A DNA stretch of 64,000 bases from Chitinophaga caseinilytica (GTDB lineage: Bacteria > Bacteroidota > Bacteroidia > Chitinophagales > Chitinophagaceae): the NCBI RefSeq assembly GCF_038396765.1, contig NZ_CP150096.1:6369001-6433000 (forward strand), read 5' to 3'. Under the pieces are notes generated by a model that saw nothing but the letters and a program-made list of their open reading frames with translations, did no database searches and was not told where the DNA came from. Positions 35,209 to 43,853 of this stretch are shown here, in pieces (within the stretch, counting starts at the first letter, position 1; every line of letters begins with the position of its first letter). The position numbers and the translations under genes were made by a program.

Positions 35209-36044
35209 CGCTTCACCTCATCCATCCCGAAAAATCGGACATCCCGGTAGAAACGCTGCGCTTCCCCGACGGGCAGCCGCATCTGAAGATCGACACTTCC
35301 GCCATCGCCCTCATCGAGCGGCAAACACCGGTCCGCATCCTGACGAGGCTCAACGACGGGAACGATCTGCTCATGCTCCTCTTCGCGCAGCAAGCCCTTT
35401 CCCACCTCGAGTTCCGCGACGTCCGGGCAGATATCACTTACCTTACCGCTGCACGGATGGACCGTGTCATGCGCCCGGGGGAACCGTTTTCCCTGAAGGT
35501 GATCGCCGCGGTACTGAATGCCGCGCAGTTCCGGAAGGTGCGCATTTTCGACCCGCATTCCGAAGTGACCACCGCGCTCATCGACCGGGCTTATGCCGTG
35601 GAAAACCACCGGTTCATGCGCGATGTGCTGGAAGATTACAATACGCGCCGGCCCGGGGAACACATCGTGCTGGTGTCGCCGGACGGCGGTGCGCTGAAGA
35701 AAATCTATTCGCTCGCCAAGTTCATCGGCACTACCGACGTGGTGGAATGCATGAAAACCCGCGACGTGAAAACCGGTGCGTTGTCTGGCTTCAAAACCAG
35801 TGCGGAAGACCTTTCCGGAAAAACCTGCATCATCGCCGATGATATTTGCGACGGCGGCGGCACATTTGCCGGAACGGCGAAAGTATTGAAAGATAAAGGC
35901 GCCGCGCGCGTGGTGCTGGCCGTGAGCCACGGTATTTTCAGCAAGGGAACTTCCATCGAATACGTAGACGAAATCTATACGACGGATTCTTTCCGCGAAG
36001 TGCCGGACGTTCATTGCTTTGCCGCGGAGCGATATTTCCATTAA
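35202..36044 (+). CDS. prs: Ribose-phosphate pyrophosphokinase (PRPP synthetase) paralogue
   Basis: 280 residues, shorter than the usual 310-315. It has RILTRLNDGNDLLMLLFAQQAL, the YLTAARMDRVM loop, VRIFDPHSEVTTALID, and the PRPP-binding CIIADDICDGGGTF. It makes PRPP from ribose 5-phosphate and ATP. Its position after nadV and kptA indicates a dedicated supply of PRPP for NAD salvage, like the nadV-prs pairs of some bacteria and phages; the housekeeping prs should be elsewhere. Confidence 0.88.
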   Translation: MLTLHLIHPEKSDIPVETLRFPDGQPHLKIDTSAIALIERQTPVRILTRLNDGNDLLMLLFAQQALSHLEFRDVRADITYLTAARMDRVMRPGEPFSLKVIAAVLNAAQFRKVRIFDPHSEVTTALIDRAYAVENHRFMRDVLEDYNTRRPGEHIVLVSPDGGALKKIYSLAKFIGTTDVVECMKTRDVKTGALSGFKTSAEDLSGKTCIIADDICDGGGTFAGTAKVLKDKGAARVVLAVSHGIFSKGTSIEYVDEIYTTDSFREVPDVHCFAAERYFH

Positions 36045-36046
36045 CG

Positions 36047-36054
36047 TATCTTTG
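36047..36054 (+). promoter_or_regulatory. -7 element, predicted leaderless GNAT transcript
   Basis: TATCTTTG matches TAnnTTTG exactly and lies 4 nt before ATG 36059, so the predicted transcription start coincides with the start codon. Confidence 0.6.
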
Positions 36055-36058
36055 CCGG

Positions 36059-36748
36059 ATGCAAAACCCAATCAAACTGCACATGCTCGATAACCCGGCG
36101 TGGCATGCGCTGAATGGCCCGCAGCTCCACCTGGCGAAGGTTTCCGGCGGCGGCGCGCGGTATTTCCCGGAAGTGGTGCCGTTTGCCGCGGTGGCCAGGC
36201 CGGATGAAAGTTGTGCGAAAGAACTGAACGGGCTCCTGGTGCCGGGGGAAACCTTTTTTCTCATCGGGGAACTGCCGCCCCTGCAGCCCGGGTGGCAGAT
36301 CAAACATCAGCTGCCCTGCCTCCAAATGATCAGCGAACGCCCGCTGGAAGCACCCGCTCCTTCCACTCCCGTTTCCGACCTTTCGCCGGCGGAGGCGACG
36401 GAACTGTACGACCTCGTACAACTGGTGCAACCCGGCTACTTCATGCCCGAAACCTGGCGCATGGGCCGCTACACCGGCATCCGCGAAAACGGGCAACTGG
36501 TGGCTGTTGCCGGGGAACGCATGCGGCTGGACGGGCTCTCCGAACTCAGCGCCATCTGCACCCACCCGGACTTTACCGGCCGGGGGTACGCCGGCCAGCT
36601 GATCGCCGGGCTGGTGGCCCGCCAGCGCGCGGAAGGCATCACCCCCTTCCTGCATGTGGCCAGCCACAACGAACGGGCCATACGCCTGTACGAAAAGCTC
36701 GGCTTCGTCACCCGGCGCGAAATCACCTTCCACCTCCTATCGTGTTAA
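36059..36748 (+). CDS. GNAT family N-acetyltransferase
   Basis: 229 residues. The C-terminal half is a GNAT domain: YTGIRENGQLVAVAGERMRLDGLSELSAICTHPDFTGRGYAGQLIAGLVA (acetyl-CoA loop GRGYAG) and then LHVASHNERAIRLYEKLGFVTRREI. The N-terminal about 110 residues are less defined. It resembles FR47-like/amino-acid acetyltransferases; substrate unknown. ATG 36059 is chosen because of the -7 element just before it and because the upstream frame overlaps prs. Confidence 0.85.
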   Translation: MQNPIKLHMLDNPAWHALNGPQLHLAKVSGGGARYFPEVVPFAAVARPDESCAKELNGLLVPGETFFLIGELPPLQPGWQIKHQLPCLQMISERPLEAPAPSTPVSDLSPAEATELYDLVQLVQPGYFMPETWRMGRYTGIRENGQLVAVAGERMRLDGLSELSAICTHPDFTGRGYAGQLIAGLVARQRAEGITPFLHVASHNERAIRLYEKLGFVTRREITFHLLSC

Positions 36749-36863
36749 TTGTTAAGAAATAATGAAGCTGTAACCTTTCCCCGACAACCGCCGTTTTACC
36801 CTCATAACGGTGCCGTTGCCTAGTGAGGATGCCTCTTCATCATTCTTTAACAAAACACGTTTT

Positions 36864-37031
36864 ATGAAATTGCCAAAAGTCCTGATCGGCGCCATCATCG
36901 CCGGCATCGCCATCCACACCCTGCCTTCCTGCTCCAAAGACAATGACGTAACGCCCAAAGACAAAAAGGAAGCGGAAAAGAAGAAACAGGAAAACAACAA
37001 CTTCCCCTGTCCTGCCTGCGGCATGGGCTGA
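36864..37031 (+). CDS. Small lipoprotein-like MNIO substrate peptide ending CPACGMG
   Basis: 55 residues. An N-terminal signal (MKLPKVLIGAIIAGIAIHTLPSC) with a lipobox-like LPSC at Cys23, a highly charged linker (KDNDVTPKDKKEAEKKKQ) and a C-terminal FPCPACGMG with two cysteines (49 and 52). It lies 24 bp upstream of the DUF692/MNIO oxidase gene. Short exported precursors with Cys motifs next to MNIO genes are typical RiPP substrates (methanobactin, chryseobasin and bufferin types); this looks most like the chryseobasin-related group. Modification of the two Cys is inference. Confidence 0.78.
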   Translation: MKLPKVLIGAIIAGIAIHTLPSCSKDNDVTPKDKKEAEKKKQENNNFPCPACGMG

Positions 37032-37055
37032 TCCTGACCATCCAAACCGAATTAC

Positions 37056-38183
37056 TTGCCCCGTTTACTATCTACCGTTGCCTGCAACCTGGACCCCCAA
37101 TTGCTGGGAGCCTGCCTGCCGCTGTTCGAGTCTGGCGAAGCCGACGCCATCGAGTGGAGCTTCGACGCGCTATACCGCCTCAACGAATTGCCCGAATGGT
37201 TTCATGGCTTGATCGGCGCTTTCAGTGAAGGCGACCGCCTCATCGGCCACGGCATTTTCTTTTCGTTGTTTTCCGGGAAATGGCACCCGGAGCAGCAAGC
37301 CTGGCTAAAGGAGCTCGCTTCCATCTGCGACCGCTACCGGTTCGATCACATTACCGAGCATTTCGGGTTCATGACCGGCCAGGATTTCCATCACGGCGCG
37401 CCGCTCAATATTCCGTATACCGCGGCAACGTTACGCATCGGGCAAGACCGGTTGCAACGGATCGCGGAGGCTTGCGGGCGGCCGGTGGGCCTCGAAAATC
37501 TCGCGTTCTCGTATTCGGCCGATGAAGTGCGCCGGCACGGGGATTTCCTCGACAAACTGCTGGCCCCGGTCAATGGATTTCTCATCCTCGACCTGCACAA
37601 CGTGTACTGCCAGGTAGAAAATTTCGATATCGATTTCGATACCCTCGCCGCCATGTACCCTTTGCACCGCGTCCGGGAAATCCATATTTCCGGCGGCAGC
37701 TGGGAACCTTCGGCAGACGGCTCCCATAACATCCGCCGCGATACCCACGACGACGCCGTTCCCGAAAAAGTTTTCCAGTACCTCGAACGCATCATCCCCC
37801 AATGCCCGCATCTCCGGTATGTAGTGATGGAACAACTCGGCGCCGGATTGCAGACGGAAGCCTGTAAATCCGCCTTCCGCGCAGATTTCAGGCGGATGGC
37901 AGACATCGCCGGGACGTGGAACAATCCTGCGGCCGACGAATCCATCCACCCCTTCACCCCGCCCGCTTCCCGCCTGCAAAGCGTTCCTGCCGAAGACCTG
38001 GCCCTTCACCGGCAGCAAACCGAACTGTCTTCTATTCTCGAAAACGCCGCTTCGCTGGAAGATGCGCTCCGTTCGCTGAAAGCCTCGTCGCTCGCGCAAA
38101 CCGACTGGCAGGTAGAGCAATGGTCGCCGTACATGGTGGAAACCGCGATGCGCATCGCCCGGAAGTGGATGAAAAAAGATTAG
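37056..38183 (+). CDS. DUF692/MNIO family multinuclear iron oxidase
   Basis: 375 residues starting at TTG 37056; no in-frame ATG exists after the stop at 37035, and family N-termini read PRLLSTxACNLD. TIM-barrel metal ligands expected for MNIO enzymes are present: GHGIFFS (His65), ITEHFGF (Glu101-His102), GLENLAF (Glu147-Asn148), LDLHNVY (Asp179, Asn182), REIHISGG (His210) and RDTHDD (Asp229, His231). These enzymes use mixed-valent iron and oxygen to remodel Cys in peptides. The likely substrate is the CPACGMG peptide upstream. The C-terminal about 85 residues extend beyond the usual about 290-residue core, and no separate partner gene is present. Confidence 0.88.
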   Translation: MPRLLSTVACNLDPQLLGACLPLFESGEADAIEWSFDALYRLNELPEWFHGLIGAFSEGDRLIGHGIFFSLFSGKWHPEQQAWLKELASICDRYRFDHITEHFGFMTGQDFHHGAPLNIPYTAATLRIGQDRLQRIAEACGRPVGLENLAFSYSADEVRRHGDFLDKLLAPVNGFLILDLHNVYCQVENFDIDFDTLAAMYPLHRVREIHISGGSWEPSADGSHNIRRDTHDDAVPEKVFQYLERIIPQCPHLRYVVMEQLGAGLQTEACKSAFRADFRRMADIAGTWNNPAADESIHPFTPPASRLQSVPAEDLALHRQQTELSSILENAASLEDALRSLKASSLAQTDWQVEQWSPYMVETAMRIARKWMKKD

Positions 38184-38214
38184 ACAATTTCCCGGTCCGT
38201 AACATTCGAACAGG

Positions 38215-38246
38215 AAAAAGCCTCCCGGCAGTGCGGGAGGCTTTTT
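38215..38246. terminator. Bidirectional terminator
   Basis: AAAAAGCCTCCCG (38215-38227) pairs with CGGGAGGCTTTTT (38234-38246). It serves the MNIO operon and the convergent TIG-domain gene. Confidence 0.9.
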
Positions 38247-38265
38247 CATATCCGGTCAGCCGAAA

Positions 38266-39741
38266 CTAGTTGCGGAAGCGGAATTCAAAGAAACGGCCCC
38301 TGCCCGTCCAGCCATACACTTTCCCGTCGATCACCCCAACATGCTGGATGGTAGACGTAATGTTTTCCTGGAGCACCATGCGCCAGGGGCTTGCCACGGC
38401 AGGATCGTATTCCCACACCCGTTTATTGATGACGAAATAAGCTTTGCCGTTCAGCGAGAAGGAAGGTGTTTTGAATCCGGACGACTGTCCTGCGTCAGGA
38501 ATGACCGGCAATTCCGTCAACGTGCCACCAGCGCCGTTCGCCGTGAATTTATAGATGGATTCTTGCTTGCTGGAGGTTAGGGTTTTCAGTGCCCTTCCGA
38601 TGATGACGTCGTTGTTCAGCACCACGGCAGCGCCGGCGGCGATCTGCGCGTAAGGCACATCCACGGCTTTGGTCCAGGTATTGGTGGCGGGGTCGTAATT
38701 GTAAATGTGTTTTTCGCCCAATCCGCCCGCGGCATAGCATTTATTACCGACGGTAAATGCGAATCCCATCATTGCATTGTCTTTCGGATACGTTGCGATC
38801 GGCTGAATGGCGTCATTGGACGGGTCGAACGACCACCATTTCCCGTGTTCGCTATCCGGACTGCCGTTGCCCATGTATACCATATTTCCCAAAACGGCTA
38901 CAGAAAGGAAACTAATAGGCGCAGGCAATTTGCCGGTGATCTCGCGCACCTGCCAGCCTTTGTCAGCAGCGGCCGGGTCATAGAAATAATAATACACCCG
39001 CTTGTCGGTACCGCCGATATTGGTGAAGCCCCAATACAGTTTTTTGTTGTAGGTGAAAGACGCCCCGTTCGTGAAAATATTGGCGGGGGCGGTGTTGAGC
39101 GGCTCCGGCAGCAGGTGCCAATCCGCATATTTACCGGTTGCGGTGACGGTGAAATCCTGGGCGGACGTAAAGGTTTTGCCGTCGCGTTCCACCACGATCC
39201 TGTGTTTGGTAAGCCCGGTATGGTACGGTATCTTGAACTTGATCTGGCTGGCGCTGGAAGAAATGACCATTCCCTCGATCCCGTTGATCGAGACGATCGG
39301 GGAAAGCGGGAAGTTGGCGCCATTGATGGTGACTTCCGTACCGAAAGGCCCTTCCAGCGGTGTAAACTCCGCGATGCCGTCGGGCAGCGGATCTACGGTA
39401 AAGCTATTGGCGGAAGTAGCGGATTTGTTGCCATTTTCCACCTTGATCTTCCCGGAAACCGCGAGGTAAGGCACTTTGAATTTAAGCGTTGTGGCCGTAG
39501 CCTGCGTTACCACCATCTGATCGGGCCCGAGGAACAGTTTGTTGTCGGGGATGTTGGTGGAAAAATTCTTCCCGGTAATGGTCACTTCCGTGCCGGGAAT
39601 CCCGTGGCCGGGCGTGAAGCCCGTGATCTCGGGCTGCTTGCTGTTGTTGAGGTCGATATCGACTTTGTCCTTCTTTTTGCAGGACATGATGGTGGTCAAC
39701 AATACAGTAAACATCAAAAGCAGATGGTTTCGCTTCATCAT
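38266..39741 (-). CDS. IPT/TIG and Kelch-like repeat lipoprotein
   Basis: 491 residues. The signal peptide ends in a lipobox (TTIMSC, about Cys21). Two IPT/TIG immunoglobulin-like domains follow (ITGFTPGHGIPGTEVTITGKNF and FTPLEGPFGTEVTINGANFP), then a C-terminal beta-propeller with Kelch-type repeats (WWSFDPSNDA, KHIYNYDPATNTWTKA, VWEYDPAVASPWRM). It is probably anchored on the cell surface. Such proteins often bind glycans in Bacteroidota, but no SusC/D genes adjoin this copy. Confidence 0.87.
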   Translation of the reverse strand: MMKRNHLLLMFTVLLTTIMSCKKKDKVDIDLNNSKQPEITGFTPGHGIPGTEVTITGKNFSTNIPDNKLFLGPDQMVVTQATATTLKFKVPYLAVSGKIKVENGNKSATSANSFTVDPLPDGIAEFTPLEGPFGTEVTINGANFPLSPIVSINGIEGMVISSSASQIKFKIPYHTGLTKHRIVVERDGKTFTSAQDFTVTATGKYADWHLLPEPLNTAPANIFTNGASFTYNKKLYWGFTNIGGTDKRVYYYFYDPAAADKGWQVREITGKLPAPISFLSVAVLGNMVYMGNGSPDSEHGKWWSFDPSNDAIQPIATYPKDNAMMGFAFTVGNKCYAAGGLGEKHIYNYDPATNTWTKAVDVPYAQIAAGAAVVLNNDVIIGRALKTLTSSKQESIYKFTANGAGGTLTELPVIPDAGQSSGFKTPSFSLNGKAYFVINKRVWEYDPAVASPWRMVLQENITSTIQHVGVIDGKVYGWTGRGRFFEFRFRN

Positions 39742-39790
39742 TTGAGGTTGTTTTTGGGTTTGGGGCGCTCTTCAGTTTTGTCAGCATCCG

Positions 39791-39826
39791 AAAAAAATAG
39801 CAGTCCCCGGACTCAGGAACTGCTAT
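39791..39826 (-). terminator. Terminator of the APH-like gene
   Basis: ATAGCAGT (39797-39804) pairs with ACTGCTAT (39819-39826); seven Ts follow on the minus strand (39791-39797). Confidence 0.75.
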
Positions 39827-39918
39827 GCTGCTGTGCAAAATTACATCTTAAAACGGCATTCCGTAGAAAATATTACAACTGGTTATCTGAACTGACGAAT
39901 GTGCTTCCCCAAGCTGCA

Positions 39919-40734
39919 TTACCGGTTCAATTCGGCCATCGCCAATGTACCGACGGCGAGGTCTGTAGCGGCATCGGCCTCCAAATTATCTTCGATGAAC
40001 CACACGGCCGAAAGCGCCGCCCAGGCCACGATCCATTCCAGCAAACGCCGCCGTTCGATACCGGTTTCGCTGCAAACGGTTTGCAGCCGCTGCTGGAATG
40101 CTGCGGGCGCTGAAGCGATGGACAGGTCTGGGTTGCAGAAGATGTTAGCGAAATCGAAGGCACGGTCGCCATGGAGTTTTTTGGGATCGATGGCGAGCCA
40201 GCCTTTTCCTTCGAAATCCAGCACGTTTTCGTGATGCAGGTCCCCATGCAGGACGCATTTTTCGACCTCCTCCGTCACCAGGCGGCGCGCGAGCTCCAGG
40301 CCGTGGGCAATACTACCTCCATATTTATGCCCATGCGCAAACAAATCCGCGAACCAACGGTCCATCGTGATCATCCCTTCCGGCGGCGGTTTGGGAACGG
40401 CATGCAACTGAAGCGCCGTGGCACAGAGGATTTTGGTGGCGGCATCGTCTGCCCCGTTCATAGCCATGGTTTTCAGGTTTCGCGGGCCGGTGGCACGCTC
40501 CATCAGCAAAGCTTCTCCGTTATGCGCCAGCACTTTTGCGGCGCCATGCCCGTTCCACCATACCATAATTTCGTTCCCGAGCTTCTCGTCCTTTTCCACC
40601 GCCACCTTCAACATGGCGGGAAGGCCTTCGTGCAATACCGGCAGCAATCGGCTGCTGTGCGTGATGACCGGTTGCCCGTCTTGCTGCAGTTGCCATTGGT
40701 CCTGATAATATTGAAAATCCATATCGCGATTCAT
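39919..40734 (-). CDS. Aminoglycoside/hydroxyurea phosphotransferase-like kinase, APH(6) family
   Basis: 271 residues with the kinase-like fold: AMLKVAVEKDEKLGNEIMVWWNG (nucleotide lysine), EALLMERATGPRNLKTMA, the Brenner motif CVLHGDLHHENVL and the metal site WLAIDPKKLHGDRAFDFAN. This matches the streptomycin 6-phosphotransferase/hydroxyurea kinase family. Chromosomal members may not confer clinical resistance. It is monocistronic, with a terminator after it, and divergent from the DUF4265 gene. Confidence 0.88.
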   Translation of the reverse strand: MNRDMDFQYYQDQWQLQQDGQPVITHSSRLLPVLHEGLPAMLKVAVEKDEKLGNEIMVWWNGHGAAKVLAHNGEALLMERATGPRNLKTMAMNGADDAATKILCATALQLHAVPKPPPEGMITMDRWFADLFAHGHKYGGSIAHGLELARRLVTEEVEKCVLHGDLHHENVLDFEGKGWLAIDPKKLHGDRAFDFANIFCNPDLSIASAPAAFQQRLQTVCSETGIERRRLLEWIVAWAALSAVWFIEDNLEADAATDLAVGTLAMAELNR

Positions 40735-40769
40735 TTATGTGTATAAAAACGTAATTTCCCGTTTTTTTG

Positions 40770-41246
40770 ATGGAGTCGACACATTCTACGCACATGCCTC
40801 ACGTTTCGCTGCAGCTGTATTATCACAGCGATGTTACCGGCGATGAAACCGCCGAAACCGTACTGGCTTTGCCGGTAGACGCCACGAAAGGATTTTACCG
40901 GATAGACGGGATCCCTTTCTACGCGCCGGGCCTCGCCTGCGGCGATGTGGTGCAGGCCACGCCCGACAAACCCGGCGCCCCGCTGGTGTTCCGCCGTTTG
41001 CTGTCCGCTTCGGGCCATTCCACCATCCAGGTGTTCGTGATGGACGATGTGAACGATGCGGCCATTCTCCGCGAACTGTTCCAGGACCTCGGCTGCGCAA
41101 CGGCCAGCACCGGTTCGGGGTATTTCGTGATGGATGTGCCGGTGCATGTGGATTACGTGCCCGTCAAAAAGCAGCTCGACGACTACATGTTCGGCGGCAT
41201 CCTCGATTACGCGGAGCCCTGCATTTCCAACCGTCACCAGTACTGA
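40770..41246 (+). CDS. DUF4265 domain protein
   Basis: 158 residues. ETVLALPVDATKGFYRIDGIPFYAPGLACGDVVQA and STIQVFVMDDVNDAAILRELFQDLGC with YFVMDVPVHVDY match DUF4265, a soluble domain of unknown function often near immunity or toxin genes. ATG 40770 is used; the in-frame TTG just before it is unnecessary. Single-gene unit whose stop abuts the convergent gene at 41247. Confidence 0.82.
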   Translation: MESTHSTHMPHVSLQLYYHSDVTGDETAETVLALPVDATKGFYRIDGIPFYAPGLACGDVVQATPDKPGAPLVFRRLLSASGHSTIQVFVMDDVNDAAILRELFQDLGCATASTGSGYFVMDVPVHVDYVPVKKQLDDYMFGGILDYAEPCISNRHQY

Positions 41247-42467
41247 TCATTCCCATCCATCTTTCACCCAGTACCTGACATGGCTGACCATCCCTGAGCC
41301 GATGTTCCAGGTGAAAACCGTGGCCGACATTTCCTGGACGACCATCACTTCCCATTCCAGATCATTGATTTTCCTGGCATACTGATGTGCGGGAAAATAA
41401 CCGTTCCGTACCACCACTTTCAACAGGTTCCTGTTCATTTCGAAAAAAGGGAACGCCGCCGCATCGATGGCTGGCGCCCATTGCGCGGGGAATACGTTGA
41501 TGGCGGAATGTAACACGGAGTCGGAATATTGCAGGAGCGCATCGCCCGGCTTCGTTCTTTCGCGGAAGGCGGCAGGCATGGCGGGCGGAGCTTCCAGCCG
41601 GGCCAGCTGTTGCTGAATAGCGGCGCGGTAGCTTTGCGTGTTTGCCTTGCGGAAGTTCCGCAGCATCGTTTGTTTCTTTTCCAGATCTGCCCGGCTTTCG
41701 ATGGAAGCGCCCGGGCGGTAACTGTTCCAGATTTCGGTAAACGCATCCGCCAGCAAATGGTCTGCACTTTCACTGAAATGGGCGGGCGTGGGCGTCCAGG
41801 TAATTTTTGCGTATGCGGGATCGCTGAGGCGCGTGCGCGCGATGGGCTGCACCATGCCGGTAGCGAGATCGAATTGGAAAGTGAAGGCCATCATCCGGTC
41901 GGCCGCCCAAACCTGCCATACCGCCGGGGTCATCCGCTTCGTGTAAATGCGCATACCATACCAGGCCCGTGCGGCGAGATGTGATTTGCGGCCGGAAGGG
42001 TTTTCGTCGTAGGCAGACATCGTCATGAACCCGAAAACGATTTGTGCCAGCGCATGCGGGTCGAACACGCGGAAGAACGCGGGTGTGAGCAGATCGAAAT
42101 TCCCTTCCATCTCCGCGATATCTTTCCTGACACCGGCCGAATCCCACTTGATGCGCAGGAGCCCCTGCGGCGGGGGCGCGTACATGGCAAAGCGGACGTA
42201 CCGCAATTGCGTGTATTCTTCAGCATGGTCTCCGAAAAACTTCCGCAACGCGATCACGAACGCATCGTTGCGATACTGTTGGAAGCGGACGGAATCTGGC
42301 GCTGCAGCTACTTTCTCCAGCATGTTTTCGTATGCGTTATAATTTTCCCGCTGTGATTCGATGAACCGGTCGATGGTAGCGATCCCGGATTTTTCCTGGA
42401 AAGCGGGCACGTTCTGCGCGAAAGCCATGCAAGGCAGCAGCATGACCGCCCAAAGCAATCTTTTCAT
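41247..42467 (-). CDS. Secreted hypothetical protein
   Basis: About 406 residues with a signal peptide (MKRLLWAVMLLPCMAFAQ). The rest is soluble and largely helical: IDRFIESQRENYNAYENMLEKV, QIVFGFMTMSAYDENPSGRKSH, WQVWAADRMMAFTFQFDLATG and a C-terminal beta segment with WEVMVVQEMSATVFTW. No family is recognised. The stop codon lies directly next to the convergent DUF4265 gene with no room for a terminator. Confidence 0.7.
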   Translation of the reverse strand: MKRLLWAVMLLPCMAFAQNVPAFQEKSGIATIDRFIESQRENYNAYENMLEKVAAAPDSVRFQQYRNDAFVIALRKFFGDHAEEYTQLRYVRFAMYAPPPQGLLRIKWDSAGVRKDIAEMEGNFDLLTPAFFRVFDPHALAQIVFGFMTMSAYDENPSGRKSHLAARAWYGMRIYTKRMTPAVWQVWAADRMMAFTFQFDLATGMVQPIARTRLSDPAYAKITWTPTPAHFSESADHLLADAFTEIWNSYRPGASIESRADLEKKQTMLRNFRKANTQSYRAAIQQQLARLEAPPAMPAAFRERTKPGDALLQYSDSVLHSAINVFPAQWAPAIDAAAFPFFEMNRNLLKVVVRNGYFPAHQYARKINDLEWEVMVVQEMSATVFTWNIGSGMVSHVRYWVKDGWE

Positions 42468-42554
42468 GTAAGCATGGTTAACAGGATGCAAAATAAGGGA
42501 TTTGGCGGAAGGGAGGTTTGTTTTCCGCGGCAGCTGCTGCGTGGATGAATGTAC

Positions 42555-42899
42555 TTAGTGTTTGGACAACAGTTCCTGCAGCACGATGGCCTGGTTGTGC
42601 TGCTCGTCGCGCGCACCGTAGAGCAGGGTTACGGTTTTGTGTTTACGGATTTCTGGGAGGAGCGATTCCACGGCGCCGGAAGCTTTCAGTTCCGCGCGGT
42701 AGCGTTTCTCGAATTCGGTCCAGTTACCGGCATCATGATGGAACCATTTCCGCAGGTCGTTGGACGGGGCTACGTCTTTGGCCCACAGATCGATGTGCGC
42801 GTTTTCCTTTTTGATGCCGCGGGGCCAGAGGCGGTCTACCAGGATGCGGAAGCCATCGGTTGCCGCCGGGGGCTCGTAGATGCGTTTGGTTTTGATCAT
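42555..42899 (-). CDS. DUF488 family protein
   Basis: 114 residues. IYEPPAATDGFRILVDRLWPRGIKKENAHIDLWAKDVAPSNDLRKWFHHDAGNWTEFEKRYRAEL and VTLLYGARDEQHNQAIVLQ are the family pattern (YeaO-like). Function is unknown, with suggestions of heme or nucleic-acid interaction. ATG 42899 is the only start that keeps the conserved N-terminus. Confidence 0.88.
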   Translation of the reverse strand: MIKTKRIYEPPAATDGFRILVDRLWPRGIKKENAHIDLWAKDVAPSNDLRKWFHHDAGNWTEFEKRYRAELKASGAVESLLPEIRKHKTVTLLYGARDEQHNQAIVLQELLSKH

Positions 42900-42962
42900 A
42901 TCTGTAAAACGTTGTGCGATGTCAAAAGTTTCATGAAAGCCACTGGTTGTGCGAAAGCGTGT

Positions 42963-42970
42963 TACCTTTG
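42963..42970 (+). promoter_or_regulatory. -7 element, predicted leaderless yqgE transcript
   Basis: TACCTTTG, an exact TAnnTTTG match, 4 nt before ATG 42975. Confidence 0.6.
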
Positions 42971-42974
42971 CCAT

Positions 42975-43415
42975 ATGCAAGCGGGTCAATTCATCAGCAG
43001 TACGCCGGCGCTGGAAGGCACTGTTTTCGAAAATACGGTGATTTTCATTGCCGAATATAACGATAAGGGCGCACTCGGCTTCGTGACGAACCAGCCGTTT
43101 TCGCGGGGGCTCAACGAGCTGGAAGAATTCAGGCATGGGAAAGCGTTCCCGTTGTACCTGGGCGGGCCGGTGGACCAGGAGCACCTGTATTTCGTGCATC
43201 GCCGGGCAGATCTCATTGCCGGGGGCGCGGAAGTGGATGGAAAGGTCTTCTTTGGCGGGGATTTCAAAACGACGGTGGCGCTCATCAACCAAAACCTCCT
43301 CACTGAGCGCGACGTCCGCATTTTCATCGGGTATTGCGGCTGGGATAAAGGGGAACTGGATGCCGAGATCGCCGAAGGCAGCTGGAACCTGCTCGAAGCG
43401 GCCACGCTTTTCTAA
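42975..43415 (+). CDS. YqgE/AlgH family protein
   Basis: 146 residues: AGQFISSTPALEGTVFENTVIFIAEYNDKGALGFVTNQP, FPLYLGGPVDQEHLYFVHR and IFIGYCGWDKGELDAEIAEGSWNL match the UPF0301 (DUF179) family, whose members are about 185 residues; this is a compact version. The molecular role is unsettled. It is preceded by a -7 element that places transcription start at the ATG. The next gene overlaps by 4 bp on the opposite strand. Confidence 0.9.
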   Translation: MQAGQFISSTPALEGTVFENTVIFIAEYNDKGALGFVTNQPFSRGLNELEEFRHGKAFPLYLGGPVDQEHLYFVHRRADLIAGGAEVDGKVFFGGDFKTTVALINQNLLTERDVRIFIGYCGWDKGELDAEIAEGSWNLLEAATLF

Positions 43416-43696
43416 ACCCGGAATTCCCATTTCCCATCATGCCTGTCTACCAGGCGGAATGCAGCGACAACGCCATTTTCCACGGCGGTTACCGTCAACA
43501 GGAAAGTTTCCTCCCGCGCAAAATTATACGTGATTTCCAGTATTTCCTTTTCACCCTGCAATGCGCATTTCCACGTTCCTACCTTCTCCCATCCTTCCCC
43601 TATCCAAACCATGCCGCTGCCCCGCGATTCCGGCGAGAACCGGAGGCGCTGGCCGGAAAGGGCATCCTTGTATTCCGCAGTTGAAAATGGCAACAT
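43412..43696 (-). CDS. Hypothetical protein, about 94 residues
   Basis: Begins MLPFSTAEYKDALSGQRLRF and continues with alternating beta-strand segments (TWKCALQGEKEILEITYNFA, ETFLLTVTAVENGVVAAFRLV). It may be a small calycin-like or beta-sandwich domain. No family is recognised. Convergent with yqgE, sharing 4 bp. Confidence 0.55.
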   Translation of the reverse strand: MLPFSTAEYKDALSGQRLRFSPESRGSGMVWIGEGWEKVGTWKCALQGEKEILEITYNFAREETFLLTVTAVENGVVAAFRLVDRHDGKWEFRV

Positions 43697-43853
43697 GATT
43701 AGGGTCATTTCTTAATGCATGATAAATTACAAAAATATTTGAATATCAATGCGTAAGGAACTTTTCTTTTACGGAAACCGGACAATAGCGGCGGCCCGTC
43801 TGGCGTTAGATTTGCGATAGTAACCATATCCGCTCCACATCAAAACCTCCATC

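Noticed and set aside
42549..42974. Plus-strand extension upstream of yqgE to 288 codons
   Set aside because: It is antisense to the DUF488 gene; the YqgE domain starts at 42975 directly after a -7 element.
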